Shown here: piece after piece, positions 48,601 through 56,091 of the stretch
Position numbering within the stretch: position 1 is the stretch's first letter
Layout: each line of letters opens with the position of its first letter
Source: Rhodococcus jostii NBRC 16295
Lineage (GTDB): Bacteria; Actinomycetota; Actinomycetes; Mycobacteriales; Mycobacteriaceae
Assembly (NCBI RefSeq): GCF_001894825.1
Contig: NZ_BCWY01000031.1
Span: forward strand, 38,713 to 102,712
Direction of reading: 5' to 3'
DNA: 64,000 nucleotides
Translations under genes and position numbers: made by a program
Notes under the pieces: generated by a model
The model's database searches: none
What the model was told of the DNA's origin: nothing
The model's input: the letters and a program-made list of their open reading frames with translations, nothing else

Positions 48601-49574
48601 AAGCGCCCACCGTACTGGCGAATCCGCTGCGTCCGGCGATCCTCGCGGCGGCCCGGTCGTCCCGCGTCAAACGCGCGGTCACCGGTGCCCCCGTCACCCG
48701 GAAACTCGTCGACCGCTTCATCGCCGGGGAGAGCCGGGAAGCGGTGCTGTCGTCGGTCCGGGAAATCCTCGATTCGGGCCGGTCGGTGTCCATCGACTTC
48801 CTCGGGGAGGACACCCATGACGCGGCAGGGGCGCAGGCGACGGTGGACGAGTACCTGGCCCTCGTCGCCGACCTCGGTGCACTTCCCGAAGCGGCGGAAG
48901 GGAAATCGGGTGTTCGCCGCCTCGAGGTGTCGATGAAGCTGTCGGCGCTGGGGCAGGCGCTCGCCGGTGACGGCCGCCGGATCGCCACCGACAACGCCCG
49001 CACCATCTGCGCCGCCGCGGAGGCGGCGGGGGTGTGGGTGACCGTGGACGCCGAAGACCACACCACCACCGATTCGACACTGGCGATCGTGCGGGAACTC
49101 CGCCGCGACTATCCCTGGCTCGGCGCGGTGGTGCAGTCGTATCTGCGCCGCACCGAGGACGACTGCCGCGCCCTCGCCGGCCCCGATTCGAGGGTCCGGT
49201 TGTGCAAGGGCGCGTACCGGGAACCCGAGTCGGTCGCGTTCAAGGAACGCGCCGCCGTCGATGCGTCGTATCTGCGGTGCCTCGGGATCCTAATGGACGG
49301 GTCCGGGTACCCGATGGTGGCGTCGCACGATCCCGCCGTCATCGACGCCGTCGCGCCTCTGGTCGGGCGCACGGGCCGCGCCGCCGACGCCTACGAACAC
49401 CAGATGCTGTTCGGGATCCGGGACGTCGAGCAGCGTCGGCTCGCGAACGAGGACAAGCAGGTTCGGGTGTACGTGCCGTACGGAAGTCAGTGGTACGCGT
49501 ACTTCATGCGGCGGCTGGCCGAGCGTCCCTCGAACCTGCGGTTCTTCCTGCGCTCGGTGGTCACCCGGGACTGA
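48597..49574 (+). CDS. pruB: Proline dehydrogenase
   Basis: A 325-residue monofunctional FAD-dependent proline dehydrogenase that oxidises proline to P5C and passes electrons to the quinone pool. The TIM-barrel motifs are visible: SIDFLGEDTHDAAG, RLEVSMKLSALG, WVTVDAEDHTTTDSTL, VVQSYLRRTEDDC, VRLCKGAYREPESVAF and QVRVYVPYGSQWYAYFMRRL. The ATG overlaps the pruA stop (ATGA). No membrane segment is seen; such enzymes attach peripherally. No clear terminator hairpin follows. Confidence 0.93.
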   Translation: MKAPTVLANPLRPAILAAARSSRVKRAVTGAPVTRKLVDRFIAGESREAVLSSVREILDSGRSVSIDFLGEDTHDAAGAQATVDEYLALVADLGALPEAAEGKSGVRRLEVSMKLSALGQALAGDGRRIATDNARTICAAAEAAGVWVTVDAEDHTTTDSTLAIVRELRRDYPWLGAVVQSYLRRTEDDCRALAGPDSRVRLCKGAYREPESVAFKERAAVDASYLRCLGILMDGSGYPMVASHDPAVIDAVAPLVGRTGRAADAYEHQMLFGIRDVEQRRLANEDKQVRVYVPYGSQWYAYFMRRLAERPSNLRFFLRSVVTRD

Positions 49575-49616
49575 CCGGTGCAGTCGCGGTTCGGTTCCCG
49601 CGAGGGCGCGCCGTTG

Positions 49617-49622
49617 TAGAGT
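49617..49622 (+). promoter_or_regulatory. Candidate -10 box of the rhomboid gene
   Basis: TAGAGT is seven bases before the GTG at 49629, so a transcript starting at the usual distance would be leaderless. The -35 region is weak (TTCCCG near 49594). Confidence 0.4.
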
Positions 49623-49628
49623 TTCGCG

Positions 49629-50288
49629 GTGACGACTTCTGGCGAGGGATGGACCAGCGCGGTCCTCTTCGTCCTCGTTCTCGTACTCGCGACGCTGCTC
49701 GGTTCGACGCGCATCGGCGAGGTCCGGCTCACCCGTCCGCCGCGCACCGCGGTGGTGCTGTGGTTGCTGATCGCCGTGCCGTCGCTGCTGCAGATCGTCC
49801 TTCCCGCCGTCCTCGACGCCCTCGAGCGGGACCCCACCCAGATCCGGGACCACCAGTGGTGGCGGATCGTCACGTCGGTCGCGGTGCAGGACGGGGGAAT
49901 CGCCGGGACGGTGGTGAACCTGCTCGTGCTCGCCTGGGTGGCGCCGCTCGCGGTCCGTGTCTGGGGCGGCAACCGCGCCGTGTTGCTGTTCGTGGCGAGT
50001 CAGATCATCTTCGGCCTGTTCACCGCGTTTCTCTTCCCGTCGCCGGGCGCCGGCAACTCGGGTGCCACGCTCGCGCTGGCCGCGTCGCTCGCCGGTCTGG
50101 TCGTGATGCAGTCCAAGGAGTGGCGCGCCCTCACCGCGAGTGGCGGCATCGTGCTCGCCGGCGTCCTGCTGGTGGCGACCGACGACGCCCACGGCCTGGC
50201 AGTGCTGACCGGGGCCCTGCTCGGTGCGGCGCTGGCCACCGTCAGTCCGCCACCGGGAGACCTCGAGGGACGCGCCCGCGCCCTGTGA
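49629..50288 (+). CDS. Rhomboid-family membrane protein
   Basis: A 219-residue protein with six or so membrane helices and the rhomboid pattern: HQWWRIVTSVAVQDGGIAGT in the first loop, the serine motif GNSG with S144 in helix 4, and H188 in DDAHGLAVLTGALLG in helix 6. The Ser-His pair suggests an active intramembrane serine protease, although the loop motif is not fully canonical. Substrates are unknown. The gene follows pruB with a 54-base gap and ends 12 bases before the acyl-CoA synthetase gene. Confidence 0.8.
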   Translation: MTTSGEGWTSAVLFVLVLVLATLLGSTRIGEVRLTRPPRTAVVLWLLIAVPSLLQIVLPAVLDALERDPTQIRDHQWWRIVTSVAVQDGGIAGTVVNLLVLAWVAPLAVRVWGGNRAVLLFVASQIIFGLFTAFLFPSPGAGNSGATLALAASLAGLVVMQSKEWRALTASGGIVLAGVLLVATDDAHGLAVLTGALLGAALATVSPPPGDLEGRARAL

Positions 50289-50300
50289 GAGGCTGTCGAT

Positions 50301-51701
50301 GTGCTGCTGCGATCTCTGAATCCTCTGGCCGTCGCCCAGGGCGACGACATTCCCGACGCCGTCCGGATCGGCGACACCACCCTGTCGCGCGGCGACGTGC
50401 TGGGTGCGGCGACGTCCGTGGCCGAACGCGTGGCACGCGCGGATCGGGTCGCGATCCTCGCGACCCCCACCGTCACCACGGTCCTCGCCGTCGTGGGGTG
50501 CCTTATCGCAGGAGTGACCGCGGTGCCGGTGCCGCCCGATTCCGGCCCGGCCGAACTCGCGCACATCCTGCGCGATTCCGGTGCGCAGGCGTGGCTCGGC
50601 GAGGCGCCCGCGGACCCGGCGAGTCTGCCCGTCGTCCCGGTCCGCGTCCACGCCCGGTCGTGGCACAGCTACCCGGAACCGCCCGAGTCGGGCACCGCGT
50701 TCGTGCTCTACACCTCCGGCACGACGGGACCGCCCAAGGGAGTCCTGATCAGCAGGAAGGCCATCGCCGCCGATCTCGACGCGCTCGCCGACGCCTGGCA
50801 GTGGACCCGCAACGACACCCTGGTGCACGGACTTCCGCTGTTCCACGTCCACGGGCTCATCCTGGGTGTGCTGGGCCCGCTGCGGATCGGTAGCCGCCTC
50901 GTCCACACGGTGAAACCCACCCCGTCGGCGTACGCCGCGGCCGAGGGAACGATGTACTTCGGTGTCCCGACCGTGTGGAGTCGCATCGCCGACGACCCCG
51001 AGTCGGCGCGCGCGCTGTCGGGTGCGCGACTGCTGGTGTCGGGCAGCGCCCCGCTGCCGGTGCCGGTGTTCGAGAAGCTGCACGAGCTGACCGGGCACGC
51101 ACCCATCGAGCGCTACGGCATGAGCGAGACGATGCTGACGCTCAGCACCCGGGCCGACGGCGAGCGGCGTCCGGGGTGGGTGGGTGTGCCGGTCCGCGGC
51201 GTCGAGACCCGGCTGCGCGACGAGGCCGGGCGGGACGTCCCGCACGACGGCGAGTCGATCGGCGGGCTGCAGGTGCGGGGGCCGATGCTCTTCGACGGCT
51301 ACCTCGGCAGGCCTGACGCGACAGCCGAGTCGTACACGGACGACGGCTTCTTCAAGACCGGCGACGTCGCCGTCATCGACCGCGGCGGGTTCCACCGCAT
51401 CGTCGGCCGCGAATCCACGGACCTCATCAAGTCGGGCGGATTCCGCGTCGGCGCGGGAGAGGTGGAGACGTCGCTCCTCGGCCACCCGAGTGTGCGGGAA
51501 GCGGCGGTGGTCGGCCTCCCCGACCCGGACCTCGGTCAGCGGCTCGTGGCCTTCGTGGTGGGGGACAACGTCTCGGAGACCGAGCTGATCGAGCACGTGG
51601 CCACCGAACTGTCGGTCCACAAGCGGCCCCGCGAGATCCGCGTCGTCGAGTCGCTTCCGCGCAATGCGATGGGCAAGGTGCAGAAGAAGCAACTGTTCTG
51701 A
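50301..51701 (+). CDS. fadD36: Acyl-CoA synthetase, FadD36-like
   Basis: A 466-residue acyl/aryl-CoA ligase of the ANL superfamily. The AMP-binding P-loop is YTSGTTGPPKG near residue 137; the core motif A5 is ERYGMSETMLTL; the hinge region is GFFKTGDVAVIDRGGFHRIVGR; the catalytic lysine is in NAMGKVQKK near the end. The short length and the sequence as I remember it match M. tuberculosis FadD36 (Rv1193), related to malonyl-CoA synthetase-type ligases. The substrate is not determined. The GTG start has no clear Shine-Dalgarno. Confidence 0.82.
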   Translation: MLLRSLNPLAVAQGDDIPDAVRIGDTTLSRGDVLGAATSVAERVARADRVAILATPTVTTVLAVVGCLIAGVTAVPVPPDSGPAELAHILRDSGAQAWLGEAPADPASLPVVPVRVHARSWHSYPEPPESGTAFVLYTSGTTGPPKGVLISRKAIAADLDALADAWQWTRNDTLVHGLPLFHVHGLILGVLGPLRIGSRLVHTVKPTPSAYAAAEGTMYFGVPTVWSRIADDPESARALSGARLLVSGSAPLPVPVFEKLHELTGHAPIERYGMSETMLTLSTRADGERRPGWVGVPVRGVETRLRDEAGRDVPHDGESIGGLQVRGPMLFDGYLGRPDATAESYTDDGFFKTGDVAVIDRGGFHRIVGRESTDLIKSGGFRVGAGEVETSLLGHPSVREAAVVGLPDPDLGQRLVAFVVGDNVSETELIEHVATELSVHKRPREIRVVESLPRNAMGKVQKKQLF

Positions 51702-51753
51702 CGTCGGTAGGCTGGCGAACGATACCGGCCCGACACGGATTGGCAGGCGCACA

Positions 51754-52794
51754 GTGAGTGTGGAGAGCATCGTTCAGAGCACCCGAATCGTCCTCGCGTC
51801 GCGGCCGGACGGTGCGCCGACCGCCGACAACTTCCGGTTGGAGGCCGTCAACCTGCACGAACCCGCCGAGGGGGAGGTGCTGATCCGCGTCGTCTACCTG
51901 TCGCTCGACCCGTACATGCGCGGCCGGATGAGCGACGCCGAGTCCTACGCCGACCCGGTCGAGATCGACGAGGTCATGGTCGGTGGCACGGTCGGGCAGG
52001 TCGTCGACTCCCGGCACCCGGACTTCGCTTCCGGTGACTACGTTCTCGCCTACGCGGGCTGGCAGTCGCACGCGGTGGTCGACGGCAACCACCTCCGGAA
52101 ACTCGACCCCGGTGCAGCACCGTTGTCGACCGCTGTCGGCGTCCTCGGTATGCCCGGCTTCACCGCCTACTCCGGCCTGCTGAAAATCGGCCGGCCCGCG
52201 GCGGGCGAGACGGTGGTGGTCGCGGCGGCCAGCGGTCCGGTCGGTTCGGCCGTGGGGCAGATCGCGAAACTGAAGGGCGCCCGGGCCGTCGGGATCGCGG
52301 GCGGGCCGGAGAAGTGCGCCTACCTGCTGGACGAACTCGGATTCGATGCCGCCGTCGACCACCGGTCCCCGAACTTCGCCGAGGAACTGCGCGCCGCGTG
52401 CCCCGATGGCATCGACGTGTACTTCGAGAACGTCGGCGGCGCGGTGGCCGCGGCGGTGCTGCCGCTGCTCAACCTGTATGCGCGAGTTCCCGTATGCGGC
52501 CTCATCGCGCAGTACAACGACACCGAGGCGCCCGAGGGGCCGGATCGGCTGCCCGGATTCTTCAGCCGGGTGCTCGTCAAGAGCCTCACGATCCGCGGAT
52601 TCATCCAGAGCGAGTTCGTCTCCGAGATGTACGCCGACTTCCAGCGGGACGTGTCCGAGTGGATCAGGGAGGGACGCTTCGCCTACCGCGAGGACATCGT
52701 CGACGGGATCGAGAATGCGCCTGCGGCGTTCATCGGGCTGCTCCGGGGCGGCAACTTCGGCAAGCTGGTGGTCCGGGTCGCCGAGGAGAACTGA
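51754..52794 (+). CDS. Zinc-independent MDR-family NAD(P)H oxidoreductase
   Basis: A 346-residue medium-chain dehydrogenase/reductase of the leukotriene B4 dehydrogenase/curcumin reductase (YncB-like) type. Markers are YLSLDPYMRGRMSD near residue 50, the nucleotide-binding loop AASGPVGSAVGQIAKLKGAR near 155, and DVYFENVGGAVAAAVL. These enzymes reduce alkene or quinone double bonds with NADPH. No zinc ligands are present. GTG 51754 is the first sensible start after the acyl-CoA ligase; a 52-base gap separates them. Confidence 0.88.
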   Translation: MSVESIVQSTRIVLASRPDGAPTADNFRLEAVNLHEPAEGEVLIRVVYLSLDPYMRGRMSDAESYADPVEIDEVMVGGTVGQVVDSRHPDFASGDYVLAYAGWQSHAVVDGNHLRKLDPGAAPLSTAVGVLGMPGFTAYSGLLKIGRPAAGETVVVAAASGPVGSAVGQIAKLKGARAVGIAGGPEKCAYLLDELGFDAAVDHRSPNFAEELRAACPDGIDVYFENVGGAVAAAVLPLLNLYARVPVCGLIAQYNDTEAPEGPDRLPGFFSRVLVKSLTIRGFIQSEFVSEMYADFQRDVSEWIREGRFAYREDIVDGIENAPAAFIGLLRGGNFGKLVVRVAEEN

Positions 52795-52857
52795 GACCCC
52801 TCCTCCCACCCGCGCCGGACAACGTTCGATTCATCGCCGTATTCGCCCTGGACAGAG

Positions 52858-52901
52858 CGTTGTCGTGATACAACGGTGACATAAGCGAACCCTCGTTATG
52901 T
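52858..52901. promoter_or_regulatory. Two inverted repeats upstream of the PucR gene
   Basis: CGTTGT at 52858-52863 and ACAACG at 52870-52875 flank a six-base centre; ACATAA at 52879-52884 and TTATGT at 52896-52901 form a second pair. They lie about 60-100 bases before the PucR start in an AT-richer stretch and may be operators. Confidence 0.45.
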
Positions 52902-52961
52902 ATACGTGATGTCGATGGTGCGGGAGTTCGGTGTCATCCACACAGGGGAGTGATGAGAACT

Positions 52962-54200
52962 ATGACGAATCACAGTTCGGGGGCGGGTTCGCAAATCCTC
53001 GTCGACGGCAGGCCCGCGTCCGCCCCGCTCCGCGACACTCGGACGGTCGCTCAGAAGCTGGTCCGGCACTTCGCCGACAACGTGACCCCGTGTGGTGCGC
53101 TTCCCGGCGAACAACTGCAGAGCGACGTCATGGATTTCACCGTGGTCTGCCTCGGCCTCGGCATCCAGATGCTCGACGAGGGCATCAGCCCGACCGACGA
53201 GGACCTCGCGGAGGTGCGCAACAGTTCCGCGCGCTGGGCCCGCGAAGGATTCCCGCTGAAACTCGTGCTCCGCATCCTCCACGAAGGGATCCGGGAGGCC
53301 GGCGACCTCGTAGCGTCGAACGCCCGCACGGAAGACCTGCCCGAGCTCCTGGCCATCCAGAAGGTGATGTTCAGCCTGCTCGAATGCGTGACCGTGGCCG
53401 CCACCACCAGCTACGTGGAGGAACTCGAGGCTGTCAATAGTGAACGCGACGGTGCCGCGGTCAACCTCGTCACGGCGCTGCTCAGCGGGCGGAAGGCGGC
53501 GACCGCTGCCCGGCACGCGGGGGTGGAACTGGCCGACGAGTACGTCGTGCTGGGATTGTCGATACCCGCGCATCCCACGGAGTCGGTGACCCACCGCCGG
53601 AAGACCGTCGTCGCCCGGCAGAAGCTGCGGCGGTTGCAGATCGAGCTGGCGGACGCCTCCGGTGGGGCAGCCCTCTGCTCGCTGAGCCCGGACGGTGGAA
53701 CGCTGTTGCTGCCGGGCTCACCCGAGCGGGCGTGGATGATCTCGCTGCTCGACCGCATCGGAGCGGCCGCCGGGGTTCCGCTCACCGCTACCGCGACCCG
53801 GGTTCGCACGGCCGGCATCCCGGCGGCCGCGGAGCAGGTCCACGAACTCCTCGACCTGGCCGATCGACTCGCGCTGGAGCCGAGACTCTACGAGATGGAC
53901 GATCTGGCGCTCGAATACCAGCTCACCCGTCCCGGGCCGGGACGCACCCACCTGGCGCGGCTCCTCGAACCGTTGGACTCCTCACCCGAACTGATCGAAA
54001 CTCTCGAGGTACACATCGGGCACGACCTCAACCGACAGCGCACCGCGAAGAAGATGCATCTGCACACCAACACGGTGGACTACCGACTCAAGCGGGTGGC
54101 ACAGCTGACGGGCTACGACCCGACCCGCCCGTCGGGGCTGCGGCAGATCCAGGCGGCGCTCGTGGCTCGCCGGCTCGAGGTCGCGCAACCCGAGCGCTGA
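52962..54200 (+). CDS. PucR-family transcriptional regulator
   Basis: A protein of about 412 residues. The N-terminal half (1-150) is helical with a RsbR/PucR-like sensor region; a GGDEF-like middle domain follows (VVLGLSIPAHPTE; LCSLSPDGGTLLLPG), and the C-terminus has the PucR helix-turn-helix: LEVHIGHDLNRQRTAKKMHL then HTNTVDYRLKRVAQLTGYD. M. tuberculosis has a PucR-type gene (Rv1186c) next to its proline genes, and a PucR regulator (PruC) activates pruAB in mycobacteria, so control of the pruAB genes 3 kb away is plausible. GTG 52950 and ATG 52953 are alternative starts; AGGGGAG is at 52944-52950. Confidence 0.83.
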   Translation: MTNHSSGAGSQILVDGRPASAPLRDTRTVAQKLVRHFADNVTPCGALPGEQLQSDVMDFTVVCLGLGIQMLDEGISPTDEDLAEVRNSSARWAREGFPLKLVLRILHEGIREAGDLVASNARTEDLPELLAIQKVMFSLLECVTVAATTSYVEELEAVNSERDGAAVNLVTALLSGRKAATAARHAGVELADEYVVLGLSIPAHPTESVTHRRKTVVARQKLRRLQIELADASGGAALCSLSPDGGTLLLPGSPERAWMISLLDRIGAAAGVPLTATATRVRTAGIPAAAEQVHELLDLADRLALEPRLYEMDDLALEYQLTRPGPGRTHLARLLEPLDSSPELIETLEVHIGHDLNRQRTAKKMHLHTNTVDYRLKRVAQLTGYDPTRPSGLRQIQAALVARRLEVAQPER

Positions 54201-54336
54201 CGGTCCCCTGACCCGGACCCCCGGGCACCGGCGCAGCGCCGTACGCTGCACGTTCGCTACGATGTGGGCCGGATCATATTCGGTCCCGGTGCGTATTCGG
54301 TCGTCTCGTGATCGAAATGTCAGAGAGGGCAGGGCG

Positions 54337-55983
54337 ATGGCCGGAGGGCGTCATTCGAGCGCGCACCAGGAGCGTGTCGGTCGTTCGCCCGGCTTCTACG
54401 CGGTGTGCGCCGCTGTCGTGATCGGCCTCGTGGCCTCCGTGGTCGTCGTGGTCCAGGCGGTGCGCTCGTGGGCCGACGACTGCGATCAGGTCACCGACTA
54501 CACCCTGGCCGCCGATCCGAGCATCGTTCCCGCCCTCGGCAAGATTCTCGGCGAAGCGAAAGACACCGACCTGGGTTGCGCGAACGTCACGGTCGGCACC
54601 GCGACGTCCGGCGACATCGCGGGACGGCTGGGGAAGGGCACCGACGCCCCGGACCTCTGGATCCCCGACTCCGGCGCCTGGGTGGGCAAGGCGGCGCTCA
54701 CCGCGGCCGGTCCGATCGAGGTGATGACGGGTTCGATCGCGTCCTCGCCCGTCGTCCTGGCGTCCCGCGAGGAGGATGCCCCGACGTCGCCGACGTGGCT
54801 CGCCGCCCTCCAGATCAAGGACATCCAGCTGGGCAACCCCCTCGTGACCGGGGTCGCGCAGGCCCCGATCAACGCCGCGCTCGCCGAGGGGCAGGCCGAT
54901 CCCGTCTCCGCGGGGACGGTGCGGGCAGCGCTGGTTCCCCTCGCGCAGGAGGAGAGCGCGCGGACCGCGGACGAGCCGATCGGCGAGGAAATGCTGCAGG
55001 GCGTCGTCGACAAAGGTGGCGTCGCCGTGGCCACCGAGCAGTCCGTGCTCGACTTCGCCGACGGTGACGGTGCGCGCGCGCTCGTCGCGACCGTGCCGCC
55101 GACCGGCAGCAACTTCATGAACTTCCCGCTCGTCGTCACCTCGCCCGCCCCCGACCGGCATTACAAGGCCACCCAGGTGGCCCGAGCCGTGGCCGGAGTC
55201 CTCGGCGGCGAGGACGCTCGCGCGGTTCTCGCCGACAACGGGTTCCGCGGTCCCGACGGGAGCCCACTGCCGGACGGCCGCGGCGTCGGCAGGGCCACCA
55301 AGCTCGCGCTCGAGGACGAGTCGGCGCTGCAGGACGCACTCGGTGGGTGGGCGCTCATGGCGCTGCCCATCCGCACCCTCGTCGCGATCGACGTGTCGGG
55401 GTCGATGGAGATGCCGGCGGGCGACCGGTCCCGGATGGACCTCACGGTCGACGCGGCCCTCGCGGGCAACGCGATGTTCCCGGACAGCGTGTCGGCAGGC
55501 CTGTGGGCGTTCTCGCAGGGGCTGGGCGGGGGACCGCAGGACTACAAGGAGATGGTCCCGATCCGGCGCTACGACACCCTGGTCGACGGTGTCACGCAAC
55601 GGCAGTTGATGGCGCAGCAGGCGACGAAGGTCGAAGGGCTCATCGGCGGTGGCACCGGGCTGTACGACACGACGCTCGCCGCGTTCCGGACGGTGCAGGA
55701 GACGTACGATCCGCGCGCGGTGAACAGTGTGATCATCCTGACCGACGGTGCCAACGAGGACCCGGACTCCATCACCAGGGACCAGCTGATGAGCATCCTC
55801 GAGCGGGAGATGGATCCGGCTCGCCCCGTCATCATCGTGACGATCGGCATCACCGACGACGCCGACGCGGCCACGCTCGCCGAGATCTCCCGGGTGACGG
55901 GCGGGTCGAGCTACGTCGCGAAGGATCCCGCCGACATCGCGAACGTGTTCGTCAACGCGTTGGCGGCCCGCGGTCGTAGCTAG
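54337..55983 (+). CDS. Membrane-anchored solute-binding/VWA protein
   Basis: A 548-residue protein. One N-terminal helix (FYAVCAAVVIGLVASVVVVV) anchors it with the rest outside. Residues about 50-340 resemble a periplasmic solute-binding domain (DLWIPDSGAWVGKAALT; GSNFMNFPLVVTSPAPD). Residues about 350-548 form a von Willebrand A domain with the MIDAS motif DVSGSME, a later threonine/aspartate site (GGTGLYDTTLAAF) and ILTDGANEDPDS. This fusion suggests an extracellular binding or adhesion role; no ABC transporter is nearby. ATG 54337 has AGAGGG at 54323-54328. The preceding 136-base gap holds the promoter. Confidence 0.84.
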   Translation: MAGGRHSSAHQERVGRSPGFYAVCAAVVIGLVASVVVVVQAVRSWADDCDQVTDYTLAADPSIVPALGKILGEAKDTDLGCANVTVGTATSGDIAGRLGKGTDAPDLWIPDSGAWVGKAALTAAGPIEVMTGSIASSPVVLASREEDAPTSPTWLAALQIKDIQLGNPLVTGVAQAPINAALAEGQADPVSAGTVRAALVPLAQEESARTADEPIGEEMLQGVVDKGGVAVATEQSVLDFADGDGARALVATVPPTGSNFMNFPLVVTSPAPDRHYKATQVARAVAGVLGGEDARAVLADNGFRGPDGSPLPDGRGVGRATKLALEDESALQDALGGWALMALPIRTLVAIDVSGSMEMPAGDRSRMDLTVDAALAGNAMFPDSVSAGLWAFSQGLGGGPQDYKEMVPIRRYDTLVDGVTQRQLMAQQATKVEGLIGGGTGLYDTTLAAFRTVQETYDPRAVNSVIILTDGANEDPDSITRDQLMSILEREMDPARPVIIVTIGITDDADAATLAEISRVTGGSSYVAKDPADIANVFVNALAARGRS

Positions 55984-56091
55984 GGGAATTCCGTTCCGGC
56001 ACAGTCGGACTTTTCGAGCACACCCCTAGCCATCCACCAGCCGAAAGTGCTTTGGTGGAAGGTGGGGGTCGACCCATTCGAGGAGCTCGTC

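Noticed and set aside
49290..51770. 826-codon minus-strand open frame
   Set aside because: Antisense to pruB, rhomboid and fadD36-like genes, with no recognisable motif or ribosome site.
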